A stretch of DNA of 64,000 bases. It comes from Flavobacterium supellecticarium. GTDB lineage: Bacteria > Bacteroidota > Bacteroidia > Flavobacteriales > Flavobacteriaceae. The number at the start of each line of letters is the position of its first letter. Positions within the stretch are counted from its first letter, which is position 1. The DNA is taken from assembly GCF_004801375.1 (NCBI RefSeq), contig NZ_SSNZ01000003.1:1-64000 (forward strand), given 5' to 3'. The notes beneath the pieces were generated by a model. That model saw only the letters and a program-made list of their open reading frames with translations, had not been told where the DNA came from and made no database searches. The translations under genes and the position numbers were made by a program. Shown here in pieces: positions 16,401 to 24,435 of this stretch.

Positions 16401-17096
16401 CCCGACATCATAAATTCGCTAGATGATATTGATAAATTAAAACGTGGAAATAAACTATTACCAACCGGTGATGCGACCGATATTGAACTGGCTTCGGTTC
16501 ACGCTTTTACGGTCGATGGAGGATTTATAAACACACCATCTCGTTTTATGCCTTCCTGGTGGGGCGAATACAACAGTCAGGTATATAAAAATTTAAAAAG
16601 TGCTCTGGACAAACTGAGAAAAGTTAAAGAACGAAATATGAGCGGGAAAATAGTATTTAGTGGACGTACGGAAAAGTTAGAGTATTTTGAGTCAACGCTA
16701 AAAAATGGAAAAGGGACAGAAGTTGCTTTTACAGGGATGGTATCCGGTTCATTAGATAGAAAAGTGGCCGAAGGATTTATCGAGCTTTCTGCTAAAAATG
16801 CAGGAAGAGCAAAAGGACAAACAGCAGGAACAGCAGAAGTAGTAGAAAAAGTAGCCATTATTAGAAAAATTGAAACCGTAGAAGGTGTTTATATTGATGA
16901 CTTGTCCGATTGGGGGAAAAATTTTGGTAAAATAAGACACGCCGATGCGAATCCGCCGTCTACAATGATACAGGAGGAAGTACTTATGAACGAAGGGTAT
17001 TTCCGTCAAATGACGGAACCCAAGTATACCGAGACCATTAATGGTATAAAACATTATGAGATCGAATACAAAGAATTAGTAAAACCATTAAAATAA
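13428..17096 (+). CDS. Multidomain toxin-like protein: PG-binding and ADP-ribosyltransferase domains
   Basis: A 1222-residue protein without a signal peptide; the N-terminus is lysine-rich. Residues 75-134 resemble a peptidoglycan-binding domain (VLEINKALHQLGY, then NTQNALIAFQKDHGITPSGIFD). About 140-680 is a long beta-rich region with a K/E-rich stretch near 235. From 688 to 850 are several glycine/alanine-rich hydrophobic segments (GLAVAGIVASFTPAAPIAPF and others) that could enter a membrane. The C-terminal ~200 residues fit the R-S-E class of ADP-ribosyltransferases: Arg1080 in IVFSGRT, the S-x-S motif at 1106-1108 in FTGMVSGSLDRKVAEGF, and Gln1182-x-Glu1184 in IQEEVLMNEGYF. It is predicted to transfer ADP-ribose from NAD to a target. 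Position after the eCIS-type ATPase suggests an injected effector. Domain calls are by eye. Confidence 0.75.
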   Translation: MTRKKTFAPRTKKKEEQSSAYSQAGNKTKVKITDQDAAIRIKENEVTGLTYDGFKNQAFNKIEKGFSTLEFSESGLAVLEINKALHQLGYTTSEKQTVFLENTQNALIAFQKDHGITPSGIFDKSTLFIMNQVLSATQENESEDEGLSIPERAKMLYEGFTYRTLYIFGGTDEDKIFSALEKLSSANRIELIAYYDKEYRSKRKKGLVEELYDELGNSDLYKAINLLYANYEKPQKEEPQEEQKEKTTTNEMGDLEFGVTNLETVHVISKHPWINAKTKYTIEGSKIEFDCVFDYPTGSFRSLDEKLVLPRVVRKVLVQKNNRVYDLFATPYFRAANNTYQDGRVINSFSIGAYDPGVYTFMFIIEDTKKKEYSAYTTTHEVKTLADAATDELSSNETQSYNDFRQQVAFVEQNLSKSADKDQKTDPNFYIQAKSFTENPARMASESGSYVPQLYYSLQGKVNTKDNHYFWFAEITTPKEMASGASALLGVDYARDAVVHGYQRGEYYGKDGWKMNSSQPAATFLGTMTGVFVIHCVELDKDNKPTERYASYRQVVLPSEDYETLQKFKKYKAAIDTSFNAIKPGTAVEVNAIAIETKTTKTIALNLFLGKSKNNPGNYVLSDLTPGVEHKRTYEGKSIKELFESFDSKNTYPDGMLAYEIPANDFGYPTLKGNFTTNGASFFETVSSGAGWASLGLAVAGIVASFTPAAPIAPFLFVASGATGATSGAASIMDKMEKGTLTSETLALDTIMIASSFLAIGGAMSRIAYKGVPIVKISATGLRYIVITDFALNGTAGIMITVDGLESIKAINANDQLTTSEKIDATVRIVAQLTLTTGLLVLSSKNLKGAEIEQLPVEKKKTVTTKQKFNPEQHAEFIDTPENLPRGKAPKPTENKITETEAPKKKPATTKPQIETVPTKKYLAETELQNFEKALESADPNVRAEINKMNTEEFDNLKRGYKDNPKAFTEALKSYDSFFGDTGWHKFWKNTPDIINSLDDIDKLKRGNKLLPTGDATDIELASVHAFTVDGGFINTPSRFMPSWWGEYNSQVYKNLKSALDKLRKVKERNMSGKIVFSGRTEKLEYFESTLKNGKGTEVAFTGMVSGSLDRKVAEGFIELSAKNAGRAKGQTAGTAEVVEKVAIIRKIETVEGVYIDDLSDWGKNFGKIRHADANPPSTMIQEEVLMNEGYFRQMTEPKYTETINGIKHYEIEYKELVKPLK

Positions 17097-17102
17097 AGAA
17101 AT

Positions 17103-17729
17103 ATGATTTTTGCCATAGACGATTTTACACCTTTTAAAAACGAATTGCCCGAGTTTAATTTAAGATTATTATTAAATATCGAAGATTTAAATAATGCTAT
17201 TTTTGAGGAAGTGTTTGCGGTACTTACACCACCACAGCAAGAACAGTATCGTATTTATAAAACGTCTGAAGAAGCTCAAAAATACAGAGAAGAGCGAAAC
17301 GCGGAACTACCTTATATCGATTTTAGTAGTTTGCCCGAGACTTTTGACGAGGATTTATTACAAAAAATTAGTGTATATCAAAATGAAGGAGAAGTAAGAA
17401 GAGCAATATTTGATTCGCTATCCGAAGATCACATAGGTCAGATGGCGCGATTTAACGCAAAAATACGGGAAGAAGAAAAAGCCCGAAGTCGCGCCTTAAT
17501 GTCGGACGAGGAAAAAAGAAAAGAAAAGGAATGGTGGGATAATTATAATGCCGATCCAACACCACGCTTTTTCGGGAATATGGGGGAACCGGATACCGTA
17601 ACCGGCTATATTTTAAAATATGGTTTTAATCCCATAACACGCGAACCGGAAACTATTGAAAGTTTTAATCAAAAGTATACCATCGATCCCAAAACAGGCG
17701 ATCCTATTCCAAAAGAAAACCAGGAATAG
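17103..17729 (+). CDS. Unknown acidic protein, candidate partner or immunity gene of the toxin
   Basis: A 208-residue cytoplasmic protein starting six bases after the toxin stop, hence almost surely co-transcribed. No family is recognised. It is rich in Asp/Glu with a charged helical middle (KIREEEKARSRALMSDEEKR) and a proline/glycine-rich C-terminal tail (GFNPITREPETIESFNQKY, TIDPKTGDPIP). Placement right after a toxin C-terminus and size suggest an immunity protein or loading chaperone for the ADP-ribosyltransferase; this is inference from position only. A strong hairpin at 17774 closes the operon. Confidence 0.6.
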   Translation: MIFAIDDFTPFKNELPEFNLRLLLNIEDLNNAIFEEVFAVLTPPQQEQYRIYKTSEEAQKYREERNAELPYIDFSSLPETFDEDLLQKISVYQNEGEVRRAIFDSLSEDHIGQMARFNAKIREEEKARSRALMSDEEKRKEKEWWDNYNADPTPRFFGNMGEPDTVTGYILKYGFNPITREPETIESFNQKYTIDPKTGDPIPKENQE

Positions 17730-17773
17730 TACCTGTACCTATTGCTTATAGTTGAACACCAGTAATAAATTGT

Positions 17774-17804
17774 AAAAACCACAACACAAAAAGTTGTGGT
17801 TTTT
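17774..17804 (+). terminator. Terminator closing the ATPase-toxin operon
   Basis: A 12-bp perfect stem aaaaaccacaac / gttgtggttttt with a 7-base loop, followed by gttttttt. Confidence 0.9.
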
Positions 17805-18063
17805 GTTTTTTTATAACTTTTGTTAGGTTTAAAACATGAAAGTCCATAAATGATAATATTACGGCTGTAATTTTAAGATACAAAATAGATTGTATTTAAA
17901 AACTTTGAGTATTTTTATGACATTCAAAATAGCGGTAAATACTTACAAACCGCAAGCGATGATTAAAGAGTCTAAATGAGCTTTAAGGAATAACTCTTTA
18001 AAATGTAATGGAATTAATTCCGGAGCAATTTTACAATAATTACAGTCAACCAAATATCTAAAT
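17805..18063 (+). promoter_or_regulatory. Intergenic leader of the unknown-gene operon
   Basis: AT-rich, no gene seen. TTG at 17890-17892, a 17-base spacer and TATTTTTA at 17910-17917 form a possible but imperfect promoter (last base A not G, short spacer). It would start a separate transcript for the genes from 18064 on. Confidence 0.3.
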
Positions 18064-19503
18064 ATGGATTTTCAACAAGAACTCAATGCAATTTTTGAGC
18101 TTATAAAAGACACGCTTCCCGCCGGTGTCACGTTCACCCGCTATAGCATTCCTTCCTATTCTGGTCGCGGAACAACCGGTAAGTCCTATTTTGCGCTTAT
18201 CGATGGAAAGGTAAATCGCGAAGCAATTCCCGATGCGTTAAATCACGACCGTGAACATCGCAATAATGAGATCAACCAACGGATCAGAAAAGTCGAATTC
18301 GATATTGCCGTTGCCCAGGAACCGGGACGTTTTGTGCTCTTTTCCATTTCAAAAGAAAATGGCTATACCTATAAAATCGCTACACCGGAAGAATTGCTTT
18401 TCCATACCAAATTAGACCTGATGCAAAATGTTGATCACGGAACGAAAAAGGAAAGTTTTGCCGAAGTGGCTCCGGATAAAAAAAACGGAGAACCGGATGT
18501 GGTCGGCCGACAAAAAATCTACTACGAAAATGGAGAGGTCAAGGAATATAGTGGCACACCAGTCTCCGATTTCGCAAGAGCGGCTTTCCACGCGCTCGAT
18601 GGAAAACTGAAGTTCGTGTATGCCATGGCTTCCAAAACGGAGGTCATCATCAAAACGACACCTGCAATTCCGGGTATTACGGAATTATATGAATTCAACG
18701 AAGACCTGACATTGGATGCCTCCAAGATTGAGAATATTTATGAATTCCTGGAGTCGTTTAGCGAAGCCAAAATCGAAAAAGGGATCGAAGCACTTCAGGC
18801 AAATCCAGAGTTCAAAGCAAAAGCCGAAAAACGCTATGGTCAGTTGATCAAAACCAGAGTGGGGCAAGACGCGGGTATCGAAAGTTTCGAAAAAGCCGCC
18901 TTGTCGCGTAAGGAAATCGAACTGTTTAGCGACTGGCATTTTGCCGAAAATGTGATTTCGCTCGGGCGTATGGATGAAGACGAATGCCGTACTGTTGTCG
19001 ATTTTATCGGAAGTCTGGTGATGAGTCATCTGGATATTCACGAGTTTAAAGCACAAATGGAAGCGACTGAAAACGAAATGGAGCTGCGGGAGGTATATTA
19101 TTCCGCTTCCCAAAAAGTCAAAGCGGGAATGTTGGCCGAAGCGCTTGTGTATGGTGGTAGTTGGTTCGGACAAATAAGTACACTGCTGGCGAATCATAAG
19201 GTCGAAAAATTAATGTTCGAAAAAACACATTTCAAAATCGAAAGCAGCGATGCACTTAAGGCATTTATGTTCTATCTGGATCTTAATAACCGTGTCAGTA
19301 TGTATTTCGACATCTACCAATCGTATCTCTATGACCTTACGGAATTCTTCTGGTTTTTACCGGCTTTACCGAGAACGGCCTGGGGCGAAACCGACTTTGT
19401 GTTACCGGAATTCACCCTAAAATTTAGACGAAAAGCCTATTACAGAATCAACGATGACGGCGAATGGCTTCGAAAAAGCCCGAAACCGGCAGGCGTTGCA
19501 TAA
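18064..19503 (+). CDS. Protein of unknown function (479 aa)
   Basis: A cytoplasmic protein without a signal peptide or TM helix; I do not recognise the family. The N-terminal part (about 1-110) has SYFALIDGKVNREAIP and a D/E/R/N-rich helix, then RFVLFSISKENGYTYKIATPEEL. The middle (240-330) is helical with many K/E residues. The C-terminal half has aromatic-rich segments (YDLTEFFWFLPALPRTAWGE) and ends FRRKAYYRINDDGEWLRK. It heads a run of same-strand genes with small gaps (52 bases to the next), so it is likely the first gene of an operon that also carries the three tandem paralogues and repeat proteins. Confidence 0.7.
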   Translation: MDFQQELNAIFELIKDTLPAGVTFTRYSIPSYSGRGTTGKSYFALIDGKVNREAIPDALNHDREHRNNEINQRIRKVEFDIAVAQEPGRFVLFSISKENGYTYKIATPEELLFHTKLDLMQNVDHGTKKESFAEVAPDKKNGEPDVVGRQKIYYENGEVKEYSGTPVSDFARAAFHALDGKLKFVYAMASKTEVIIKTTPAIPGITELYEFNEDLTLDASKIENIYEFLESFSEAKIEKGIEALQANPEFKAKAEKRYGQLIKTRVGQDAGIESFEKAALSRKEIELFSDWHFAENVISLGRMDEDECRTVVDFIGSLVMSHLDIHEFKAQMEATENEMELREVYYSASQKVKAGMLAEALVYGGSWFGQISTLLANHKVEKLMFEKTHFKIESSDALKAFMFYLDLNNRVSMYFDIYQSYLYDLTEFFWFLPALPRTAWGETDFVLPEFTLKFRRKAYYRINDDGEWLRKSPKPAGVA

Positions 19504-19555
19504 GCTATAAAACCTATTTCCGAATTTTTCGGAGCCCTTAACCAACCAAACGACA

Positions 19556-21142
19556 ATGGCTACACAAATGTATGAGGTACAGTGGAACGACGCTGTATTA
19601 GAAAAACCAATAGTAACCAAACAAGAAATAATCGACTATTGCCGTCATTTCGGGCAGGCGACACCCGAACTTCACGAATTCCTGACGCGTTTCGATTTCG
19701 ACGAATGGAAATGCATGCTGATTGCTTTCGATTATGTTTACGGAAAACATTCCGACAAAAACGGAGGCGTGGGGAGTGATGCCGTGGCCTATCTCGGGCT
19801 TATTGCCACGACCTTTCTGTCGCGCGAAGGCGAAGCACAACTACAGGAATATGTTGGTAAGGAGCGCTTTACATATCCCGAAAACAATCGTACATCGTTC
19901 CAGGTTTTCGACGATTGTCCGCTTTGGATTATCCAGGTCGTAAAAAAGGAACAACACTATGCCGACTGTCTGTTTTTTATGCCTGCCGTTTTCTGGAAAG
20001 ACGCACAAATGCGCGACGATTCCTATGGTTATGAGAAATACACCGTTAGTGATCATAACAAATGGTACGGTGACTTTACCAAAAACGAGCGCCCAATTCA
20101 GTACTGGCGCAGACGAATCGGTTCGTATGCACCGAATTTTATCGATCGCGAAGGAACCAAAATTGAATTTGGATTGGGACTTCCCATTTTCGACAAATGG
20201 CAAAACCGCATCGTGTATTACGATATCAGAGCGTCCGAAAACATGTATTTCCACGATCTTGCCAATCCGGAAATCCGACACGAAGCAAAAGGTTTCCTGG
20301 TGGATTCGCATAATGGCTATTTTTTGAGCACATCGGAAGGATACCATTTTGGACAAAAAGGAAGTTTACTGATCACCGACAAGCAATTCAAAAAAATTTC
20401 CAAGACCAAAACCAACGTCTATAATTCGTTTGAAAACGATTTCTGGAATGTTTTTCTCGATACAAAAGGGATCGTGATGACGAATAAAGAGACGAACGAA
20501 GAAAGACAGTTTAAATACAAAGAAGTCAATTTAACCAACAATATTGGTGGGAATAATAGCACGGAACTTTCGATTTGGGCAACAGACGATAACACCGTTT
20601 GTTTTTTCGAAGGGCGTAATTTTATTACGATCGATAAAGACTTTAACGTCAATGTCGTTTCACCGCGTAAGGAATTCAAAAAAGAAATCCCGGCCTATTT
20701 TTATGATTGTTTTATTCGAAACAAATCGCTCGAGCTTGCCAAAAACCGCCGACTGTTCTTTACGAGCGAAGGAGTCTGGATGGTAAATGCCAACGGAAAA
20801 CTCGACTATTTTAATCCGAAGCTTACTGAAATCACCGGGGAAGCGGTTTTTTACAACGGCATCCAAGACGAAACCTTAGGCGGAATCTGGTTTGTCACAA
20901 CCAATGACCGACTGGTTTTTACGGATGAAAATTTCGAAAAAGGCTACGTGTTTAACTTTACCGAACAATTCTCCGATCCGCTTCGAAGCGATAATTATTA
21001 CGCACAACTCTATTTCGATAACGAACAAAATTTATGGACTTCGTTCTATCGCAATACACTTTATAAAATCAACCGAAAAGAATTGGAAAACAAGCTGAAA
21101 ACGGCGGTCGCCTATGCTCCAAAACAACTTCAAACGCTCTAA
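19556..21142 (+). CDS. Tandem paralogue 1, propeller-like repeat protein
   Basis: A 528-residue cytoplasmic protein, the most divergent of three neighbours. It shares the start MATQxYE, the N-terminal block RHFGQ..ELHEFLTRFDF(E/D)EW, FFMPA(V/I)..WKDA and IGSY(A)PNFI with them. The C-terminal ~300 residues look like a beta-propeller: repeated short strands such as GGIWFVTTNDRLVFTDENF and QNLWTSFYRNTLYKI. No catalytic motif is seen. The gap to the second copy is six bases. Family unknown. Confidence 0.72.
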   Translation: MATQMYEVQWNDAVLEKPIVTKQEIIDYCRHFGQATPELHEFLTRFDFDEWKCMLIAFDYVYGKHSDKNGGVGSDAVAYLGLIATTFLSREGEAQLQEYVGKERFTYPENNRTSFQVFDDCPLWIIQVVKKEQHYADCLFFMPAVFWKDAQMRDDSYGYEKYTVSDHNKWYGDFTKNERPIQYWRRRIGSYAPNFIDREGTKIEFGLGLPIFDKWQNRIVYYDIRASENMYFHDLANPEIRHEAKGFLVDSHNGYFLSTSEGYHFGQKGSLLITDKQFKKISKTKTNVYNSFENDFWNVFLDTKGIVMTNKETNEERQFKYKEVNLTNNIGGNNSTELSIWATDDNTVCFFEGRNFITIDKDFNVNVVSPRKEFKKEIPAYFYDCFIRNKSLELAKNRRLFFTSEGVWMVNANGKLDYFNPKLTEITGEAVFYNGIQDETLGGIWFVTTNDRLVFTDENFEKGYVFNFTEQFSDPLRSDNYYAQLYFDNEQNLWTSFYRNTLYKINRKELENKLKTAVAYAPKQLQTL

Positions 21143-21148
21143 AAAATA

Positions 21149-22744
21149 ATGGCAACACAAATTTACGAACTGGATTGGGACGATACGCCCGCGGGAAAAT
21201 TCAGATTATCCAAACCGGAAATTGTCGCGTATGTTCGGCATTTCGGACAAGACACCAACGAACTGCACGAATTCCTGACGCGCTTCGACTTTGAAGAATG
21301 GGTTTGCATGGAACTTTTTGTCGACTACATATACGGAAAATCGACTAAAAGCGGTGAAGTGGGAAGTGATGCCGTGCAGTATCTAAATATCGTTTCGGGT
21401 ACTTTTTTTACCGAAGAAGCCGAACTCGCGCTTCATAATTATATCGGATACAACAACAATAGATTTGAATACAATTACGATGGATCACCACCATTCGCGA
21501 CCTTTCCGGATTGTCCGCTTTGGGTGATCCAGATTACGAATCAGGAAAAACAGGCGTCGAGTGCGATTTTTTTCATGCCGGCAATTTGGTGGAAAGATGC
21601 GAATATGACCAGCGAATCGTATGTCGACAGTCATTTTACCGTGAATTCGAAATGGAACCAATGGTATAATGACCCTTTCGGGAAAAACCAGCATCAGAAT
21701 AGGTATTGGAGAAACCGAATCGGAAGTTATTCTCCGAATTTTATCGCGCGCGAAAGCGGCTCGACAATTTTATTTAATAATTATAAAATCCATTTCGACG
21801 CTTTTAGAAATCGATTGCTGATACAGGAATCGCAATTGGAAGCCATGTCTTATTACAATTTGTCGGATTTTAAAACCGAACATAAAACGCAGAATTTCCT
21901 TAAAGATAGCGCAAACGGATTTATCGAAAGTTCGGCTGATGGCTATCGTTTTTATACCGAAACAAAACTATTGGTCACTGATGCCGATTTTAACGTGATT
22001 TCAGAATCGGCTTCCAAAGTGGTCAATGTTTACGAAGATGATTTCTGGAAAGTCGTGCTTGATAACAAAGGTGTTTTGATGACGAAAAAGGAATCGGGAG
22101 ACGAAAAACGTTTTAAATATAGCGAACTTAAACTGACGACTTCGGCTTTTTCGAACAACCCGGATAGCTTGACGATTTATGTGAATGCGAACCGTTCGGT
22201 GATTTTCTTCGGAAGTCAGCTTTCGATTGTTGATACGTCGTTTACGGTTACGAACCTGAATTTGGACAGTTTGTTTAAAAAAGAAATTGCTCCGTATTAT
22301 TACGATAACGGCCAAAAAAGACAGCTTGTTGCACTTTCTGCCGAAAGACAATTACTACTAACTAATAACGGTGTTTTCGAATTGGGAAGCGACGAAAAAC
22401 CAAAATTGATCAACCAAAAGCTAAAGGAAATCACGGGCGAAGTTTTGTTTTATAGTGCGGTAAAAGACGACGCTTTAAACGGAATCTGGTTTGTGGCTGG
22501 TATCGATCGTTTGGTTTTTACCGATGTGAATTTCGAAAAAGGCTATGTGTTTAATTTCACCGAACAAGACCTTACGGATAAGTACTTCAATGATTACCGT
22601 TGGAGTGAGCTCTTTTTAGATCGGGATGGGAATTTATGGTACTCGCTTTTTGGACCGGAACTTAAAAAAATCGCCAGAAAGGAACTCGAATCGAAAGTAA
22701 AAACAGCAGTTGCCTACGCTCCAAAACAACATAAAACGCACTAA
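21149..22744 (+). CDS. Tandem paralogue 2, propeller-like repeat protein
   Basis: A 531-residue protein with the same layout as its neighbours: an N-terminal helical domain (RHFGQDTNELHEFLTRFDFE, then VGSDAVQYLNIVSGTFF), a middle block with CPLWVIQITNQ and IWWKDANMTSES, and a C-terminal series of propeller-like strands (NGIWFVAGIDRLVFTDVNF, DGNLWYSLFGPELKKI). Very similar in protein and DNA to paralogue 3. No secretion signal. Function unknown; copy number suggests diversifying or dose selection. It ends AYAPKQHKTH, as paralogue 1 ends AYAPKQLQTL, whereas paralogue 3 stops earlier. Confidence 0.72.
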   Translation: MATQIYELDWDDTPAGKFRLSKPEIVAYVRHFGQDTNELHEFLTRFDFEEWVCMELFVDYIYGKSTKSGEVGSDAVQYLNIVSGTFFTEEAELALHNYIGYNNNRFEYNYDGSPPFATFPDCPLWVIQITNQEKQASSAIFFMPAIWWKDANMTSESYVDSHFTVNSKWNQWYNDPFGKNQHQNRYWRNRIGSYSPNFIARESGSTILFNNYKIHFDAFRNRLLIQESQLEAMSYYNLSDFKTEHKTQNFLKDSANGFIESSADGYRFYTETKLLVTDADFNVISESASKVVNVYEDDFWKVVLDNKGVLMTKKESGDEKRFKYSELKLTTSAFSNNPDSLTIYVNANRSVIFFGSQLSIVDTSFTVTNLNLDSLFKKEIAPYYYDNGQKRQLVALSAERQLLLTNNGVFELGSDEKPKLINQKLKEITGEVLFYSAVKDDALNGIWFVAGIDRLVFTDVNFEKGYVFNFTEQDLTDKYFNDYRWSELFLDRDGNLWYSLFGPELKKIARKELESKVKTAVAYAPKQHKTH

Positions 22745-22750
22745 AAAAGA

Positions 22751-24334
22751 ATGGCTACACAAATTTACGAACTCGGGTGGAACGATACGCCCGCGGGAAA
22801 ATTTAGGTTATCCACACCGGAAATTGTCGACTATGTTCGGCATTTCGGACAAGATACCAAAGAACTGCACGAATTCCTGACGCGCTTTGACTTTGAAGAA
22901 TGGGTTTGCATGGAACTTTTTGTAGATTATGTTTACGGACGAGTAGACAAAAGCGGTGAAGTTGGAAGTGATGCCGTGCAATATCTAAGTATCGTTTCGG
23001 GGACTTTTTTTACCGAAGAAGCCGAACTCGCGCTACATAATTATGTGGGATTCAACAAAAATAAATTTGAATACAACTACACCGGATCGCCACCATTCGC
23101 GCCGTTTCCGGATTGTCCGCTTTGGATTATCCAGATTACGAGTCAGAAGAAACAGGCGTCGAGTGCGATTTTTTTCATGCCGGCAATTTGGTGGAAAGAT
23201 GCGAATATGACCAGCGAATCGTATGCCGACAGTCATTTTACAGTAGATTGGAGAGGAAACAAGTGGTATAATGGCTCGTTCGATAAAAACCAGGATCGGT
23301 GTACCTATTGGCGAAATCGAATCGGGAGTTATGCGCCGAATTTTATCGCGCGCGAAAGTGGTGCGATAATTCCGTTCGTTTACCGTGATATTCATTTAGA
23401 TACCTTTAGAAATCGGGTTTTTATACCGGACTCACGATCGGAAGAGATGCGTTATTACGATTTGTCGGATTTTAAAACCGAGCATAAAACGCAGAATTTC
23501 CTTAAAAATAGTGAGCTCGGATTTATCGAAAGTTCGGCCGAAGGGTATCGCTTTTATACCGATACAAAACTATTGATCACCGATGCGGACTTTAACATGA
23601 TTTCAGAATCGGCTTCCAAAATTGTTAATAGTTACGAAGACGATTTCTGGAAAGTAGTGCTCGATAACAAAGGCGTTTGGATGACGAAAAAGGAATCGGC
23701 AGAGGAAAAACGTTTTAAATATAGTGAGCTTAAACTAACAACTTCGATCTATTCGAATAATCCGAATAGTTTGACAATTTATGTGAATGCGAACCGTTCG
23801 GTGATTTTCTTTGGAACCCAAAATCTGCTTTCCATTGTCGACACTACATTTACGGTTACGAACATGAGTCTGGATCGTCTGTTTAAAAAAGAAATCGCCC
23901 CGTATTATTATAATAACCGCCAGGTAAGAAAGTTTTTTGCGCTTTCTGCCGAAAGACAATTACTACTAACCGATACCGGCGTTTTCGAATTGGGAAGCGA
24001 CGAAAAACCAAAATTGATCAGCCAAAAGCTAAAGGAAATCACAGGCGAAGTTTTGTTTTACAGTGCGGTAAAAGACGACGCTTTAAACGGAATCTGGTTT
24101 GTGGCCGGTATGGATCGTTTGGTTTTTACCGACGTGAATTTCGAAAAAGGCTATGTGTTTAATTTCACCGAACAAGACCTTTCGGACGAACACGTCAATT
24201 CGTACCGTTGGAGCCAGCTCTTTTGGGATCAGGATGGGGATTTATGGTATTCGCTTTTTGGACAGACACTTAAAAAAATCGCAAGAAAGGAATTGGAATC
24301 GAAATTAAAAACGGCTATCGCTTTCGGAAAATAA
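22751..24334 (+). CDS. Tandem paralogue 3, propeller-like repeat protein
   Basis: A 527-residue near-duplicate of paralogue 2, six bases downstream of it. It differs mostly in the stretch that follows HFTVD (WRGNKWYNGSFDKNQDRCTY) and in the block after ARESG. The C-terminus is shorter (TAIAFGK, lacking the YAPKQ tail of copies 1 and 2), which fits a copy at the end of a tandem array. In the 101-base gap after it, an ATG at 24340 opens a 15-codon ORF that is probably noise or a scrap of another copy. Confidence 0.72.
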   Translation: MATQIYELGWNDTPAGKFRLSTPEIVDYVRHFGQDTKELHEFLTRFDFEEWVCMELFVDYVYGRVDKSGEVGSDAVQYLSIVSGTFFTEEAELALHNYVGFNKNKFEYNYTGSPPFAPFPDCPLWIIQITSQKKQASSAIFFMPAIWWKDANMTSESYADSHFTVDWRGNKWYNGSFDKNQDRCTYWRNRIGSYAPNFIARESGAIIPFVYRDIHLDTFRNRVFIPDSRSEEMRYYDLSDFKTEHKTQNFLKNSELGFIESSAEGYRFYTDTKLLITDADFNMISESASKIVNSYEDDFWKVVLDNKGVWMTKKESAEEKRFKYSELKLTTSIYSNNPNSLTIYVNANRSVIFFGTQNLLSIVDTTFTVTNMSLDRLFKKEIAPYYYNNRQVRKFFALSAERQLLLTDTGVFELGSDEKPKLISQKLKEITGEVLFYSAVKDDALNGIWFVAGMDRLVFTDVNFEKGYVFNFTEQDLSDEHVNSYRWSQLFWDQDGDLWYSLFGQTLKKIARKELESKLKTAIAFGK

Positions 24335-24435
24335 AATATATGGAGACACAGGAATTACCACAGGCTTTTCAAAAAGGACTTTGCTGATACTATTACCAGA
24401 TTTTATACAATCCGACCAACCAAAGACAAAATATT

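Larger units (their letters stand above)
19556..24334 (+). repeat. Three-copy tandem gene duplication
   Basis: Three genes of 528, 531 and 527 residues stand head to tail with 6-base gaps. Copies 2 and 3 are close at DNA level (long identical stretches, for example around the WKDA and KGYVFNFTEQ codons), so that duplication is recent. Copy 1 is an older split. Variation between copies 2 and 3 is concentrated around residues 180-240 and near 480. Confidence 0.9.

Noticed and set aside
19556..24334. CRISPR-like repetition
   Set aside because: The repetition is three full-length coding genes; no short spaced repeat array exists anywhere in the window.
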